A stretch of 64,000 nt of DNA from Thermovenabulum gondwanense (GCF_001601575.1 NZ_LOHZ01000025.1:62001-126000); one strand, 5' to 3'; counted from the stretch's first letter, positions 16,468-26,153 are shown. The notes: generated by a model not told the origin, from the letters alone. A program made the numbers and translations.

Positions 16468-18690
16468 TTGAAAAAAATAGCTAAAATTGCGGTAGATGTT
16501 AAACACCCCAGGGTCAAAGGGGAATATTCTTATATAATTCCGGAGGAATTAAAAGAAAAAATTAGAATTGGTAGCAGGGTATTGGTGCCTTTTAATAATA
16601 AAAAAACCCGGGGATTTGTTGTTGATTTTGAAGAGGAAGAGTTGATAGATGAAAAACTGAGAAATAAATTAAAAAGCATAATCGAAGTAGAAGAGGTAGC
16701 AATACCGGAAGCTTTAATAGATCTGGCTAAAAGTCTTTCCGAATACTATGGGGCTTATTTAATTGATTTTTTAAAATTGATGTGTCCAGTAAAAAGTGGA
16801 CTAAAGAAAACAATAACATATAAGATTAACAGACAATTTACCGATAGCTTGAATTCCGATATTCAAAAAAAAATATATTTATTTTTACTGGATAAGGAAA
16901 GAGCTTCCGTCGAGGAAGTATCAAGAGCAACGGGAATAGAAAAAGAAAAAGTGAGAAATGGGCTCAATGCTCTTTATAAGAAAAATGCTGTTTTTAAAGA
17001 ATACGATGCTGCCAATAGGGCAAAAATTAAATATTCCTTGGGGAATTATAATGACTATAATTTCGATTCTCATGAAATAAATCTTTCAGTAGAGCAAAAA
17101 GATGCCGTTAAAACTATTTTAAAAAATTTTGACGAACAAAAAAAACCTGTTCTGTTATTCGGCGTAACGGGCAGCGGAAAGACGGAAGTTTATATAAGAG
17201 TGATTGAGGAGGTAATATCAAGAGGCAAAGGCGCCATTATCCTGGTCCCGGAAATTTCCCTGACACCTCAGGTAGTGGATATCTTTGAAAGGAGATTTCC
17301 GGGGAAAATCGCGATTTTACACAGCGCACTTACTGATGGAGAAAGATTTGACGAATGGGTAAGAATTTTAAAAGGGGAAGTAAATATTGTTATAGGAGCT
17401 CGTTCAGCCATTTTTGCTCCTGTAAAAAATTTAGGAATTATAGTGCTGGACGAAGAGCATGAAACTTCTTATAAGCAATCGGAGTACCCTTTTTACGATG
17501 CAAGGATTGTGGCCAGATTGAGAGCAAAAAAAGAGGATTTATTATTAATTTTCGGAAGTGCTACTCCTTCGTTGGAAAGTATATATGAGGTGCAAAGAGG
17601 TAATTTCTTGTTAGTAAAAATGAGAAAAAGAATTAATAATAGACCTTTGCCCGCCTTTGAAATTATTGATATGAGGGAAGAATTGAAAAAAGGTAATAAA
17701 AGTATTTTCAGCCGCCGTTTGATTGAAGAATTAGAAAATACAGTAGCAAGAAAAGAACAGGCTATTTTGTTTTTAAACCGAAGAGGTTATTCAACTTTTG
17801 TTTTATGCAGGGATTGCGGATATGTGGCAAAATGTCCTCATTGTGACATATCCCTGGTTTATCACTTAGAAGATAAATCTTTAAAATGTCATTACTGCGA
17901 CTTTAAAGTAAAGGCTTTAGAAACATGTCCGAAATGTAAAGGTAATAAAATAGGGTATTACGGAACGGGAACAGAAAAAATCGAGGAGGAAATAAAAAGA
18001 TTTATTCCGGAAATCAAAACTGTGAGAATTGATGCCGATGTAGTTTCTAAAAAAGGAATGATGTTAAAAGAGAAATTGTTGGAATTCAAAACGGGAAGGG
18101 CCAACGTTTTAATAGGGACCCAAACTATCGCAAAAGGCCTTGATTTTCCAAAGGTTTCTTTAATAGGAATAGTTTTGGCAGATATAACATTAAATATTCC
18201 TGATTTTCGTTCGGGAGAAAGGACATTTCAGCTTATAACCCAGGTGGCGGGTAGAGCAGGCAGGGGACTTACCGGTGGTAAGGTTCTGATTCAAACCTAT
18301 TGTCCTGAATCCTATGTTATTAAGGCGGCGGTAAGCTACGATTTAAATAATTTTTTTAAACAGGAACTGAAGAATAGAAAAGAATATAATTATCCCCCTT
18401 TCTGTCATCTTTTAAACATAACCCTTTCGGGAACGGATAAGGAGTATGTGGAAAATTTATCCTGGAAAATATGTGAGATGTTAAAAAGTTGTATTGAGGA
18501 GGAAGTAGAAATTTTAGGGCCCATACCTGCTCTACGGTTTAAAATTAAAGATAATTTTCGCTACAATATACTTATGAAAAGTAAGAAATATACACCTTTA
18601 ATTCAAGCCCAAAAACAGCTTAAAGAAATTTCTGTTAATGAGGATAAGGTTAACTTTTCCTGGGATTTAGATCCTTATGAGCTTTTATAG
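16468..18690 (+). CDS. priA: Primosomal replication restart helicase PriA
   Basis: 740 residues. An N-terminal 3'-DNA-binding domain (YSYIIPEELKEKIRIGSRVL) is followed by the helicase core with Walker A GVTGSGKTEVY at about 232 and DEEH at 328-331. Eight zinc-binding cysteines in four CxxC pairs lie at about 447-492. The motif QVAGRAGRG is helicase motif VI. PriA reloads the replisome at stalled forks. The only plausible start is TTG 16468; the ribosome site (AGG 16458-16460) is weak, and the leader is unusually structured. It follows coaBC as usual. Confidence 0.95.
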   Translation: MKKIAKIAVDVKHPRVKGEYSYIIPEELKEKIRIGSRVLVPFNNKKTRGFVVDFEEEELIDEKLRNKLKSIIEVEEVAIPEALIDLAKSLSEYYGAYLIDFLKLMCPVKSGLKKTITYKINRQFTDSLNSDIQKKIYLFLLDKERASVEEVSRATGIEKEKVRNGLNALYKKNAVFKEYDAANRAKIKYSLGNYNDYNFDSHEINLSVEQKDAVKTILKNFDEQKKPVLLFGVTGSGKTEVYIRVIEEVISRGKGAIILVPEISLTPQVVDIFERRFPGKIAILHSALTDGERFDEWVRILKGEVNIVIGARSAIFAPVKNLGIIVLDEEHETSYKQSEYPFYDARIVARLRAKKEDLLLIFGSATPSLESIYEVQRGNFLLVKMRKRINNRPLPAFEIIDMREELKKGNKSIFSRRLIEELENTVARKEQAILFLNRRGYSTFVLCRDCGYVAKCPHCDISLVYHLEDKSLKCHYCDFKVKALETCPKCKGNKIGYYGTGTEKIEEEIKRFIPEIKTVRIDADVVSKKGMMLKEKLLEFKTGRANVLIGTQTIAKGLDFPKVSLIGIVLADITLNIPDFRSGERTFQLITQVAGRAGRGLTGGKVLIQTYCPESYVIKAAVSYDLNNFFKQELKNRKEYNYPPFCHLLNITLSGTDKEYVENLSWKICEMLKSCIEEEVEILGPIPALRFKIKDNFRYNILMKSKKYTPLIQAQKQLKEISVNEDKVNFSWDLDPYELL

Positions 18691-18738
18691 TGATTTTATG
18701 GTGAAAATAAATTCAAGAATATTTTAAGGAGGCAAGCC

Positions 18739-19206
18739 ATGGCTTACAGAGAAATAAGAAAATTAGGAGATGACATATTAAGAAAAAAAGCAAGAGAGGT
18801 AACTATTTTTGATAATAGGCTCAAGATGCTAATAGAAGATATGGCGGAGACCATGAAAAAAGCAAACGGTATTGGTCTTGCTGCGCCTCAGGTAGGAATA
18901 TTAAAAAGAGTAATAATAGTGGATATAGGGGAAGGTTTGAACGTTTTTATAAATCCGGAAATTATTGAAATGGATGGTGAAATAATAGATGTGGAAGGTT
19001 GTTTGAGCATCCCGGGAGTTTATGGTGAAGTGGCAAGGCCTCAAAGATTAAAGGTGAAGGCAAAGGATGAAAAGGGTTTGGAATTTGAACTTGAGGCAGA
19101 GGGTCTATTTGCAAGGGCTATTTGCCATGAGATAGATCATTTAAATGGTGTTTTATTCATAGACAAAGCAAATAATATTATCGAAGAAAAAAAAGGTGAT
19201 GAATAG
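18739..19206 (+). CDS. def: Peptide deformylase
   Basis: 155 residues, type I-like short form. It removes N-formyl groups from nascent proteins. Motif 1 is [10 protein letters not shown] (44-53), motif 2 is EGCLSIPG with metal ligand C88, and motif 3 is HEIDHL with ligands H130 and H134 and catalytic E131. AAGGAGG precedes ATG 18739. It ends 2 bp before fmt, which makes the formyl-Met-tRNA, so the formylation cycle is encoded as a pair. Confidence 0.97.
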   Translation: MAYREIRKLGDDILRKKAREVTIFDNRLKMLIEDMAETMKKANGIGLAAPQVGILKRVIIVDIGEGLNVFINPEIIEMDGEIIDVEGCLSIPGVYGEVARPQRLKVKAKDEKGLEFELEAEGLFARAICHEIDHLNGVLFIDKANNIIEEKKGDE

Positions 19207-19208
19207 AT

Positions 19209-20141
19209 ATGAAAATAATTTTCATGGGGACCCCACAATTTGCCGTTCCTTCACTAAATGTTTTGCTGGAAAATAACTACGATGTTATGGCGGTAGTGAC
19301 TCAACCGGATAAACCAAAAGGGCGAAAACAAATTTTAACTCCACCCGAGGTAAAAGTACAGGCACTAAAATTTAATATTCCCGTTCTGCAGCCTCAAAAG
19401 GTAAAACAACCGGATATTGTAAAAAAGTTAGAAGAGTTAAAACCCGATTTAATTGTAGTAGTAGCTTTTGGGCAAATCCTTCCTCAGAGCATATTGAAAA
19501 TACCTGCTATTGGCTGTATTAATGTACATGCCTCCCTTCTCCCTAAATATAGAGGAGCTGCCCCCATTCAATGGGCAATAATTAATGGGGAAAGGGAAAC
19601 CGGTGTAACCATAATGTGGATGGATGAGGGAATGGATACCGGTGATATTTTTTTACAGGAGAAGATAGTTATTGAAGATAACTGGACCAGCGAGGATTTA
19701 TCGATCAGGCTTTCCAATTTGGGAGCGGATCTTTTGTTAAAGAGTCTAAAGGAGATTGAAAGGGGTAATCTTTTAAGAATTCCCCAGGAGGATAAAAAAG
19801 CGACATATGCTCCTATTTTAAAAAAGGAACATGGACTAATACACTGGTATAAAAGTGCTAAGGATATATATAATTTAATACGAGGCACATATCCCTGGCC
19901 CGGGGCTTATACATTTTTTAAAGGACAGGAAATAAAAATTTGGAAAGCACAATATAGAAAGGATCAAAGCGAAAACCCCGGAAGAATAATTAAAATTCTA
20001 AAAAATGAGGGGATTTTGGTGGGTACAGGTGATGGCACCCTATTAATTACTGAACTTCAGGAAACCGGGAGAAAGAGAATGAAAGCATGGGATTATGTTA
20101 TAGGGCATCCTATCTCAGAAGGTGATGAATTTGGAAATTGA
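19209..20141 (+). CDS. fmt: Methionyl-tRNA formyltransferase
   Basis: 310 residues, usual length. The N-terminal Rossmann-like domain starts IIFMGTPQFAVPSLNVL. The formyl-THF site HASLLPKYRGAAPIQWAI lies at about 109-126, followed by GVTIMWMDEGMDTGDI. A C-terminal OB-like tRNA-binding domain covers about 205-310. It formylates Met-tRNAfMet with 10-formyl-THF. Coupled to def upstream (2 bp) and overlapping rsmB downstream. Confidence 0.97.
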   Translation: MKIIFMGTPQFAVPSLNVLLENNYDVMAVVTQPDKPKGRKQILTPPEVKVQALKFNIPVLQPQKVKQPDIVKKLEELKPDLIVVVAFGQILPQSILKIPAIGCINVHASLLPKYRGAAPIQWAIINGERETGVTIMWMDEGMDTGDIFLQEKIVIEDNWTSEDLSIRLSNLGADLLLKSLKEIERGNLLRIPQEDKKATYAPILKKEHGLIHWYKSAKDIYNLIRGTYPWPGAYTFFKGQEIKIWKAQYRKDQSENPGRIIKILKNEGILVGTGDGTLLITELQETGRKRMKAWDYVIGHPISEGDEFGN

Positions 20142-21486
20142 AAAGCGAAAGGTTAATCCCCGGGAGGTTGCACTCAAAGTTATTGAAAAGGTAGAAAAAG
20201 GTTCTTATTCTAATTTAGAATTGAATGCTCAATTTAAAAAAGATTTAAGTGAACAGGATAAGAATCTTGCTACGGAGCTCGTTTACGGAGTGATTAAAAA
20301 TCGCATTCGTATAGATTATATTATTTCAAAGGTATCCAGTATTTCGGTGGGGAAACTTGATAATATTGTTTTAAACATTCTTCGCATCGGCGTTTATCAA
20401 ATATTATTTCTCGATAAAATTCCTTCCTATGCCGTAGTAAATGAATCGGTGAAACTTGCCAAAAAGTATAGAAAATTTTCTGCGGGATTTGTAAATGCAG
20501 TATTAAGAAATGTTATAAGAAAGATAAATGAAATCGAGTACCCCGATGAAAAAAAGGAACCTGAAAGGTTTTTAAGTATATATTACTCTTTTCCAAAGTG
20601 GATGATTGCGAGATGGATGGAACTTTACGGTTATGAATTCACAAAGGAACTAATTCAGGCTTTAAATGAAAAGCCAAGACTATGTATCAGGGTAAATACT
20701 TTAAAGGTAAGTGTGGATGAACTAAAAACCATTCTTGAGAAAGAAGGGTACGAAGTAAATAAAGGATACTTTATTGATGAAGCATTATATCTTGTGAAGG
20801 CTCATAATTTTACCGACTCAGAAAGTTTTATGAAGGGCTATTTTCAACCTCAAGATGAAGGTTCTCTTTTAGTAGTTAGAGCGCTGGGAGTTAACAAAAA
20901 AGACAGGGTTTTAGATGCTGCTGCAGCCCCGGGAGGTAAAACCACTTATATTGCTCAACTAATGGAAAACGAGGGACAGATAATTGCATGGGACATACAT
21001 CCTCATAGATTGGATTTAATTGACAAACTTTGCGAAAAAATGGGTGTTTCCATCGTAAAAACAGAACAAAAGGATGCAGCTATTATCGATGAAAAATATA
21101 CAGCGTATTTCGATAAGGTCCTGGTAGATGCTCCCTGCAGTGGGCTTGGAGTAATAAAACGCAAGCCCGATATTAAGTGGTCAAAAAAGGCTGAGGATAT
21201 ACTTTTATTAAGAAATGAACAGCTGAAACTTTTGAAAACCTGTTCCAACTATGTAAAACCGGGAGGAGTAATTGTTTACAGCACCTGTACCTTAGAACCC
21301 GGTGAAAATGAGGATGTGGTATATTCATTTTTGATGGAAAATAAAGATTTTCAGCTTGATGATTTAAAACCTTTATTGCCCGAAAAATTGCACCCTTATA
21401 TTAAAAATAAAGGGATTTTGCAAACTTTTCCCCATATTCATGGCATAGATGGCTTTTTCATAGCAAGGATAAAAAGGGTGAAATAA
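20125..21486 (+). CDS. rsmB: 16S rRNA (cytosine-967-C5)-methyltransferase RsmB
   Basis: About 453 residues. An NusB-like N-terminal RNA-binding domain (PREVALKVIEKVEKGSYSN to about 145) is followed by a class I SAM methyltransferase. The SAM motif AAAPGGKTTY is at about 271-280. The two catalytic Cys motifs are DAPCSGLG and YSTCTLEP. The start could be ATG 20125 or TTG 20131; the AAGGTG string fits the TTG slightly better. It overlaps the end of fmt by about 17 bp. Confidence 0.94.
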   Translation: MNLEIEKRKVNPREVALKVIEKVEKGSYSNLELNAQFKKDLSEQDKNLATELVYGVIKNRIRIDYIISKVSSISVGKLDNIVLNILRIGVYQILFLDKIPSYAVVNESVKLAKKYRKFSAGFVNAVLRNVIRKINEIEYPDEKKEPERFLSIYYSFPKWMIARWMELYGYEFTKELIQALNEKPRLCIRVNTLKVSVDELKTILEKEGYEVNKGYFIDEALYLVKAHNFTDSESFMKGYFQPQDEGSLLVVRALGVNKKDRVLDAAAAPGGKTTYIAQLMENEGQIIAWDIHPHRLDLIDKLCEKMGVSIVKTEQKDAAIIDEKYTAYFDKVLVDAPCSGLGVIKRKPDIKWSKKAEDILLLRNEQLKLLKTCSNYVKPGGVIVYSTCTLEPGENEDVVYSFLMENKDFQLDDLKPLLPEKLHPYIKNKGILQTFPHIHGIDGFFIARIKRVK

Positions 21487-21499
21487 TGGAGGATTTATA

Positions 21500-22540
21500 A
21501 TGGAGAAAAAAAACCTTAAATCAATGGACCTTAACGAACTTACCGAATATGTAAGAACCCTGGGAGAAAAGGATTTTCGTGCAAGGCAAATCTATAGGTG
21601 GATTTACAAGGGAGTATCAGACTTTGAATCAATGAGCGACCTTCCTAAAAACCTGATTGTACAATTAAAAAAATATGCATATATAAGCGAGATAAAAATT
21701 TTAAAAAAAGTTGATTCAAAAAAGGATAAGACCTCTAAATATATTTTTCTTTTAGAGGATGGAAATATTATTGAAAGTGTGAAAATGGAATATTCTTATG
21801 GAGTCAGCGTATGTGTGTCAAGCCAGGTGGGATGTGCTATGGGGTGCGCTTTTTGCGCATCCACCTTAGGAGGAATAGTAAGAAATTTAGAGGCTTGGGA
21901 AATGGTGGATCAAATTCTACAGATTGAAAAACAAATTAATAAAAGAGTGAGCCATGTGGTGGTAATGGGAAGCGGAGAACCTCTTTTAAATTATACAGAA
22001 TTGATTAAGTTTTTAAGATTATTAAATAACCCCCTTGGCCTCAATATTAGCTTAAGAAAAGTTACTGTTTCCACGTGCGGAATTGTCCCTTATATTTACA
22101 AACTTGCCGAGGAAAACATGCCAATAACCCTCTCCATTTCACTTCATGCACCTTTTGATGATTTAAGAAACAAGTTAATGCCCATAAATAGAAAATATAA
22201 TATCTCCCAATTGCTCGAAGCCTGTAATTTTTATATAATGAAAACTAAAAGGAGAATTAGTTTTGAGTATATTTTAATTTCCGGAGTTAATGATGGAGAA
22301 GAGTGTGCTAAAAAACTTGCCGACCTTTTAAGGGGAATGTTATGTCATGTCAATCTGATTCCTTTAAACCCTGTAAAAGAAAAGCTATTTAAAGGTAGCG
22401 ATCCGAGAGCAATAAGAAGGTTCGAAAAGGTTCTGGAGGAAAATCGTATTCCTATAACTATAAGAGCTAAAATGGGTAGCGACATTGAAGCGGCATGCGG
22501 TCAGCTCCGGTGGAGTTTATTAAAAGAGGTGGAAGGATGA
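21500..22540 (+). CDS. rlmN: Dual-specificity RNA methyltransferase RlmN
   Basis: 346 residues, radical SAM. It methylates C2 of adenosine 2503 in 23S rRNA and A37 of some tRNAs. The [4Fe-4S] motif is CAMGCAFC (about 112-119), followed by GSGEPLLNY and the LSISLHAP run. The methyl-accepting cysteine is in ACGQLRW near the C-terminus. ATG 21500 follows a GGAGG. The stop overlaps the prpC start by 4 bp (ATGA). Confidence 0.97.
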   Translation: MEKKNLKSMDLNELTEYVRTLGEKDFRARQIYRWIYKGVSDFESMSDLPKNLIVQLKKYAYISEIKILKKVDSKKDKTSKYIFLLEDGNIIESVKMEYSYGVSVCVSSQVGCAMGCAFCASTLGGIVRNLEAWEMVDQILQIEKQINKRVSHVVVMGSGEPLLNYTELIKFLRLLNNPLGLNISLRKVTVSTCGIVPYIYKLAEENMPITLSISLHAPFDDLRNKLMPINRKYNISQLLEACNFYIMKTKRRISFEYILISGVNDGEECAKKLADLLRGMLCHVNLIPLNPVKEKLFKGSDPRAIRRFEKVLEENRIPITIRAKMGSDIEAACGQLRWSLLKEVEG

Positions 22541-23274
22541 TATTTTGGGGAATAACTGATAAAGGTAAATTGAGGCCCAATAACGAAGATGCTTTTTTTA
22601 TGCCGGATAATAATGAAGAACCCTTGGTTTTTATAGTTGCCGATGGTATGGGCGGTCATAATGGCGGAGAAATAGCGAGCAGAATAGCTGTAGACGAGAT
22701 TTCATCCTATTTATATAACAAGAAAGAAAAACTTTATAAAGAGGATGAAATTAAAGAACTGATTAAAGAGGCTTTTTATTTTGCAAATAAAAAAATACTG
22801 GAAAAATCCTATAGTGATTCAGAGTGTTTAGGTATGGGAACTACATCAACCGTAGCGGTTATAGTGCAAAAGAAATTATTTGTAGGACATTTAGGAGATT
22901 GCAGGCTTTATATAATTAGAAATCAAAACATTAATCAAATCACAAAAGATCATTCCCTTGTCTGGGAATTAATGGAGCAAGGTAAAATAAACTTTGAAGA
23001 AATGAAATTACATCCGATGAAGCATATAATTACAAAAGCTCTGGGGATAGAGGAATTCTCAGATCCTGATATTTTAAAAGTTTATCTGGAAAAAGGTGAT
23101 GTAATATTAATTTGCAGCGATGGATTGACTTCGATGCTTTCAGATTTGGAAATTAAAGATGTGGTGGAAAAAAACAAAGATCCTGAGGAAATATGCAAAG
23201 AATTAGTTAATTTTGCAAACGAAAAAGGTGGATATGACAATATTACTGTTGTTACAATTATCATCGATTATTAA
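22537..23274 (+). CDS. prpC: PP2C-type Ser/Thr protein phosphatase
   Basis: 245 residues, PPM/PP2C family. Motifs in order are TDKGKLRPNNEDAF, VADGMGGHNGGEIAS, MGTTSTV, GHLGDCRLY and LICSDGLT, followed by a final GGYDNITV. The aspartates bind the metal pair. It reverses phosphorylation by the PASTA kinase encoded 17 bp downstream. The start at ATG 22537 overlaps the rlmN stop and follows GGAAGG. Confidence 0.96.
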   Translation: MIFWGITDKGKLRPNNEDAFFMPDNNEEPLVFIVADGMGGHNGGEIASRIAVDEISSYLYNKKEKLYKEDEIKELIKEAFYFANKKILEKSYSDSECLGMGTTSTVAVIVQKKLFVGHLGDCRLYIIRNQNINQITKDHSLVWELMEQGKINFEEMKLHPMKHIITKALGIEEFSDPDILKVYLEKGDVILICSDGLTSMLSDLEIKDVVEKNKDPEEICKELVNFANEKGGYDNITVVTIIIDY

Positions 23275-23291
23275 ATGGAGATGATAGGTTT

Positions 23292-25154
23292 ATGCTGGGA
23301 AGGAAATTGGGTAATAGGTATTTAATACTGGAGGAAATTGGTGGGGGCGGCATGGCGATAGTATATAAAGCCAGATGCACCCTTTTGAATAGATTGGTTG
23401 CCGTAAAGGTATTGAGGCCCGAGTATTCTAATGATGATGATTTTGTTATTAGATTTCGGAGAGAGGCACAAGCTGCGGCGAGTTTATCTCACCCTAACAT
23501 TGTTAGTATATACGATGTGGGTAAGGAAGATGGGATACATTATATTGTAATGGAATACGTAGAGGGTAAAACATTAAAACAAATTATTAAGGAAGAAGGG
23601 CCGTTACCCGCTCCGCTGGTACTGGAAATTGCAAGACAAATATGTGATGCTATTGAATGTGCTCATAAGAATAAAATTATTCACAGGGATATCAAACCAC
23701 ATAACGTTATAATTACTCCGGAAGGAAGGGTTAAAGTTACCGATTTTGGTATTGCCCGTGCTATAAACTGCTCTACCATTACAAACAGCGGTGGTATTGT
23801 TGGTTCGGTTCACTATTTTTCACCGGAGCAGGCAAAAGGGGATTATACTGACGAAAGGTCGGATATATATTCTTTTGGAGTATTATTGTACGAAGCTTTT
23901 ACCGGGAAACTGCCCTTTACGGGAGACAGTCCTGTGTCGGTAGCATTAAAACATTTGCAAGAAAAACCGGCATCCATATCTAAAATGCTTTCTGGATTCC
24001 CTGATTTTATAGAAGATATCATAAGCAGATGTCTTGAAAAATTACCGGAAAATAGATATCAGACAATTTCGGAGTTAAAAAGAGATATTATTAAAGCACA
24101 AAAGAAATTGGAAGAATCGGGCTTTGTTCTTCCTGAATCGGAAAAAACTATGATTTTTAAAGGCATGGAAGAGGGAGAAAAAATAAAAGCTACAGCGAGA
24201 AAAATAAATAGAAAAAGGAGTTATTTCCATGTATTCTTAATTTTATCTTCGTTAATTATTTTATTCATTGCGTTCTCTTACTTAGGAATGTATATTGCAA
24301 AACAATATTTCGATGTCCCGGAAGTAACCGTTCCAAATGTCATAGGATTATCGGAAGAAGAAGCAGCAAAGAAGTTAGCAGAGAAAAATTTAAAGTATGA
24401 GGTAACTGAAAGGATATTTTCCAATGAGCCTGTGGGCGAAGTGGTGGATCAGGACCCAAAAGGGGGAGAAGTAGTAAAAATTAATCATCCGCCTGTAAGC
24501 CTTATTGTAAGTAAGGGGCCTCGAACTTTTGAGGTGCCCCGCGTAATAGGGCTTTCCGAAACAGAAGCAATTAATCTTATAACTTCATCTAATTTTAAAG
24601 TAGGTCAAATTCAACGGGCTAATTCCTCTGAATATCCTCAAGGAGTAGTAATGGACCAAAATCCAAGAGAAGGGTTACTGTTACCTGAAAATACAGAAAT
24701 AAATATCACTATAAGCCTTGGGCCCGAAGCAAAGAAGGTAATTATACCCTATCTCATAGGGAAGAGTTTGACCGAAGCTCAAAATGAACTAATAACGGCT
24801 AATTTAAGCATCGGGCAAATAAGTTACAAACCTTCTTCCGATTATGAAAAAAACTTCGTTATAGATCAGAATCCTAAAGCGGGTTTGGAAGTAGATAACG
24901 GCACTATAGTAAACCTGACGGTAAGCTCGGGTAAAGTAGAAACAAAAAAATTTAATCTATCCATACCGCTACCCCAAAGGGAGGGGGAATTTGCAGTAAA
25001 AGTGGTAGTGACCGACGATAAAGGAAAAAGAACTATTTATGAAAACAAACACTCTTCAAAAGACAGTCCGGTAATCGTTCCTGTAGAAGGAACCGGGACT
25101 ATTGATGTAGAAGTATGGGTAGATGGCGAGTTATGGTATAAAAGTAGTTTTTGA
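23292..25154 (+). CDS. prkC: PASTA-domain Ser/Thr protein kinase (PrkC/Stk1)
   Basis: 620 residues. A cytoplasmic Hanks-type kinase domain (about 10-270) has GGGGMAIVYKA, AVKVL, HRDIKPHN (about 130) and TDFGIAR. A juxtamembrane linker and one transmembrane helix (about 312-335) follow. Outside are three PASTA repeats starting VPNVIGL, VPRVIGL and IPYLIGK (about 345-550), and a C-terminal beta-rich tail. It senses muropeptides or lipid II and controls wall metabolism, and spore germination in Bacillus. Its phosphatase is encoded just upstream. The usual next gene rsgA is missing. Confidence 0.96.
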   Translation: MLGRKLGNRYLILEEIGGGGMAIVYKARCTLLNRLVAVKVLRPEYSNDDDFVIRFRREAQAAASLSHPNIVSIYDVGKEDGIHYIVMEYVEGKTLKQIIKEEGPLPAPLVLEIARQICDAIECAHKNKIIHRDIKPHNVIITPEGRVKVTDFGIARAINCSTITNSGGIVGSVHYFSPEQAKGDYTDERSDIYSFGVLLYEAFTGKLPFTGDSPVSVALKHLQEKPASISKMLSGFPDFIEDIISRCLEKLPENRYQTISELKRDIIKAQKKLEESGFVLPESEKTMIFKGMEEGEKIKATARKINRKRSYFHVFLILSSLIILFIAFSYLGMYIAKQYFDVPEVTVPNVIGLSEEEAAKKLAEKNLKYEVTERIFSNEPVGEVVDQDPKGGEVVKINHPPVSLIVSKGPRTFEVPRVIGLSETEAINLITSSNFKVGQIQRANSSEYPQGVVMDQNPREGLLLPENTEINITISLGPEAKKVIIPYLIGKSLTEAQNELITANLSIGQISYKPSSDYEKNFVIDQNPKAGLEVDNGTIVNLTVSSGKVETKKFNLSIPLPQREGEFAVKVVVTDDKGKRTIYENKHSSKDSPVIVPVEGTGTIDVEVWVDGELWYKSSF

Positions 25155-25179
25155 AAAAGATTTACAGGGAGGTATACAG

Positions 25180-25827
25180 TTGGCGAAAATTGCTCCTTCG
25201 ATTTTGTCGGCAGACTTTTCTAATCTTGAACAAGAAATAAAAAAGGTAGAAGATTTTGGAGCAGATTTTATTCATATTGATGTAATGGATGGTAATTTTG
25301 TACCGAATATAACCCTTGGACCCTGTGTGATAGAAAGTATTAGGAAGGTGACAAATCTTCCTTTTGATGTTCACCTGATGGTCGAAAACCCCGAAAGGTA
25401 CTTAAAGGATTTCGCGGAAGCGGGAGCTGATATAATAAGCTTTCATCAGGAGGCTACACATCATGTTCATAGAACTATACAGGACATTAAAAAATTGGGG
25501 ATAAAAGCAGGGGTTGCTATTAACCCTGCAACACCGGTAAGTTTAATCGAAGATATACTGGAAGAAGTGGATTTAATCCTGGTAATGTCAGTGAATCCTG
25601 GATTTGGAGGGCAAAGCTTTATAAAAAGCGCATTAAAAAAAATTTCCACGCTGAAACAAATTATTTTAAAAAATAATTATAAAACCTTAATCGAAGTAGA
25701 TGGTGGAATCAATGAAGATAATGCGGAAAAAATTGTAAAAGCTGGAGCGGATATTTTGGTTGCGGGTTCCGCGATATACAAAAGTTGCGACCCCAAGGGG
25801 GTAATAAAAAAATTGAAATTAATATAA
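25180..25827 (+). CDS. rpe: Ribulose-phosphate 3-epimerase
   Basis: 215 residues, TIM barrel. It interconverts ribulose-5-P and xylulose-5-P in the pentose phosphate pathway. Signatures include IAPSILSADFSNLEQE, DFIHIDVMDGNFVPN, DVHLMVENPE, MSVNPGFGGQSF and EVDGGINEDNA. TTG 25180 is chosen as start because GGGAGG (25167-25172) lies 7 bp upstream; frame extends farther upstream without a ribosome site. Followed by a strong terminator. Confidence 0.96.
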   Translation: MAKIAPSILSADFSNLEQEIKKVEDFGADFIHIDVMDGNFVPNITLGPCVIESIRKVTNLPFDVHLMVENPERYLKDFAEAGADIISFHQEATHHVHRTIQDIKKLGIKAGVAINPATPVSLIEDILEEVDLILVMSVNPGFGGQSFIKSALKKISTLKQIILKNNYKTLIEVDGGINEDNAEKIVKAGADILVAGSAIYKSCDPKGVIKKLKLI

Positions 25828-25859
25828 ATAAATTAATTAATTGTATATTAAAAAAAGTT

Positions 25860-25888
25860 ATCCCGGAAATTTATTTTCCGGGATTTTT
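25860..25888 (+). terminator. Intrinsic terminator after rpe
   Basis: A perfect 10-bp stem ATCCCGGAAA (25860-25869) / TTTCCGGGAT (25875-25884) with a 5-nt loop is followed by five T. It ends the long yicC-to-rpe unit. Confidence 0.9.
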
Positions 25889-25912
25889 AGTGTCAGCGCT
25901 TCACGAAGGTGA

Positions 25913-25940
25913 ATATAATATATGTACTGATACATAAATT
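25913..25940 (+). promoter_or_regulatory. Possible sigma-E (sporulation) promoter
   Basis: A core ATA (25913-25915) followed after 17 bp by CATAAATT (25933-25940) resembles the sigma-E pattern ATA-N16-18-CATACANT at six of eight -10 positions. It lies upstream of a small membrane protein gene and spoVM, and spoVM is sigma-E-dependent in Bacillus. A TATAAT at 25914-25919 without a -35 overlaps it, so a sigma-A promoter is not excluded. Confidence 0.35.
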
Positions 25941-25967
25941 ATGTGGAAAAAGCCCGGGGGTGATCGG

Positions 25968-26135
25968 GTGTTATGGAACTTTAGATTTAAATATTTCAGG
26001 TATAAGAGAATTATAGGTGGTTTTACAATCGGTATTGGAGCTTTACTTTTACTCTTTTTTCTTCCTTCCTGGATTTGGATGTGCTTGATTGGAATGTTAT
26101 TGATCGGTTTTGGAATGATTATACTGAAAAATTAA
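25968..26135 (+). CDS. Small two-helix membrane protein, unknown
   Basis: 55 residues from GTG 25968, chosen because GGGGGTGAT sits just upstream; ATG 25941 is the alternative and lacks a ribosome site. A basic N-terminus (NFRFKYFRYKR) is followed by two short hydrophobic segments, GGFTIGIGALLLLFFLPSW and MCLIGMLLIGFGMIIL. I do not recognise a named family. It occupies the place between rpe and spoVM where Bacillus has thiN, and may be part of a sporulation unit with spoVM. Confidence 0.65.
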   Translation: MLWNFRFKYFRYKRIIGGFTIGIGALLLLFFLPSWIWMCLIGMLLIGFGMIILKN

Positions 26136-26153
26136 AATATGCGGGGGATTAAA

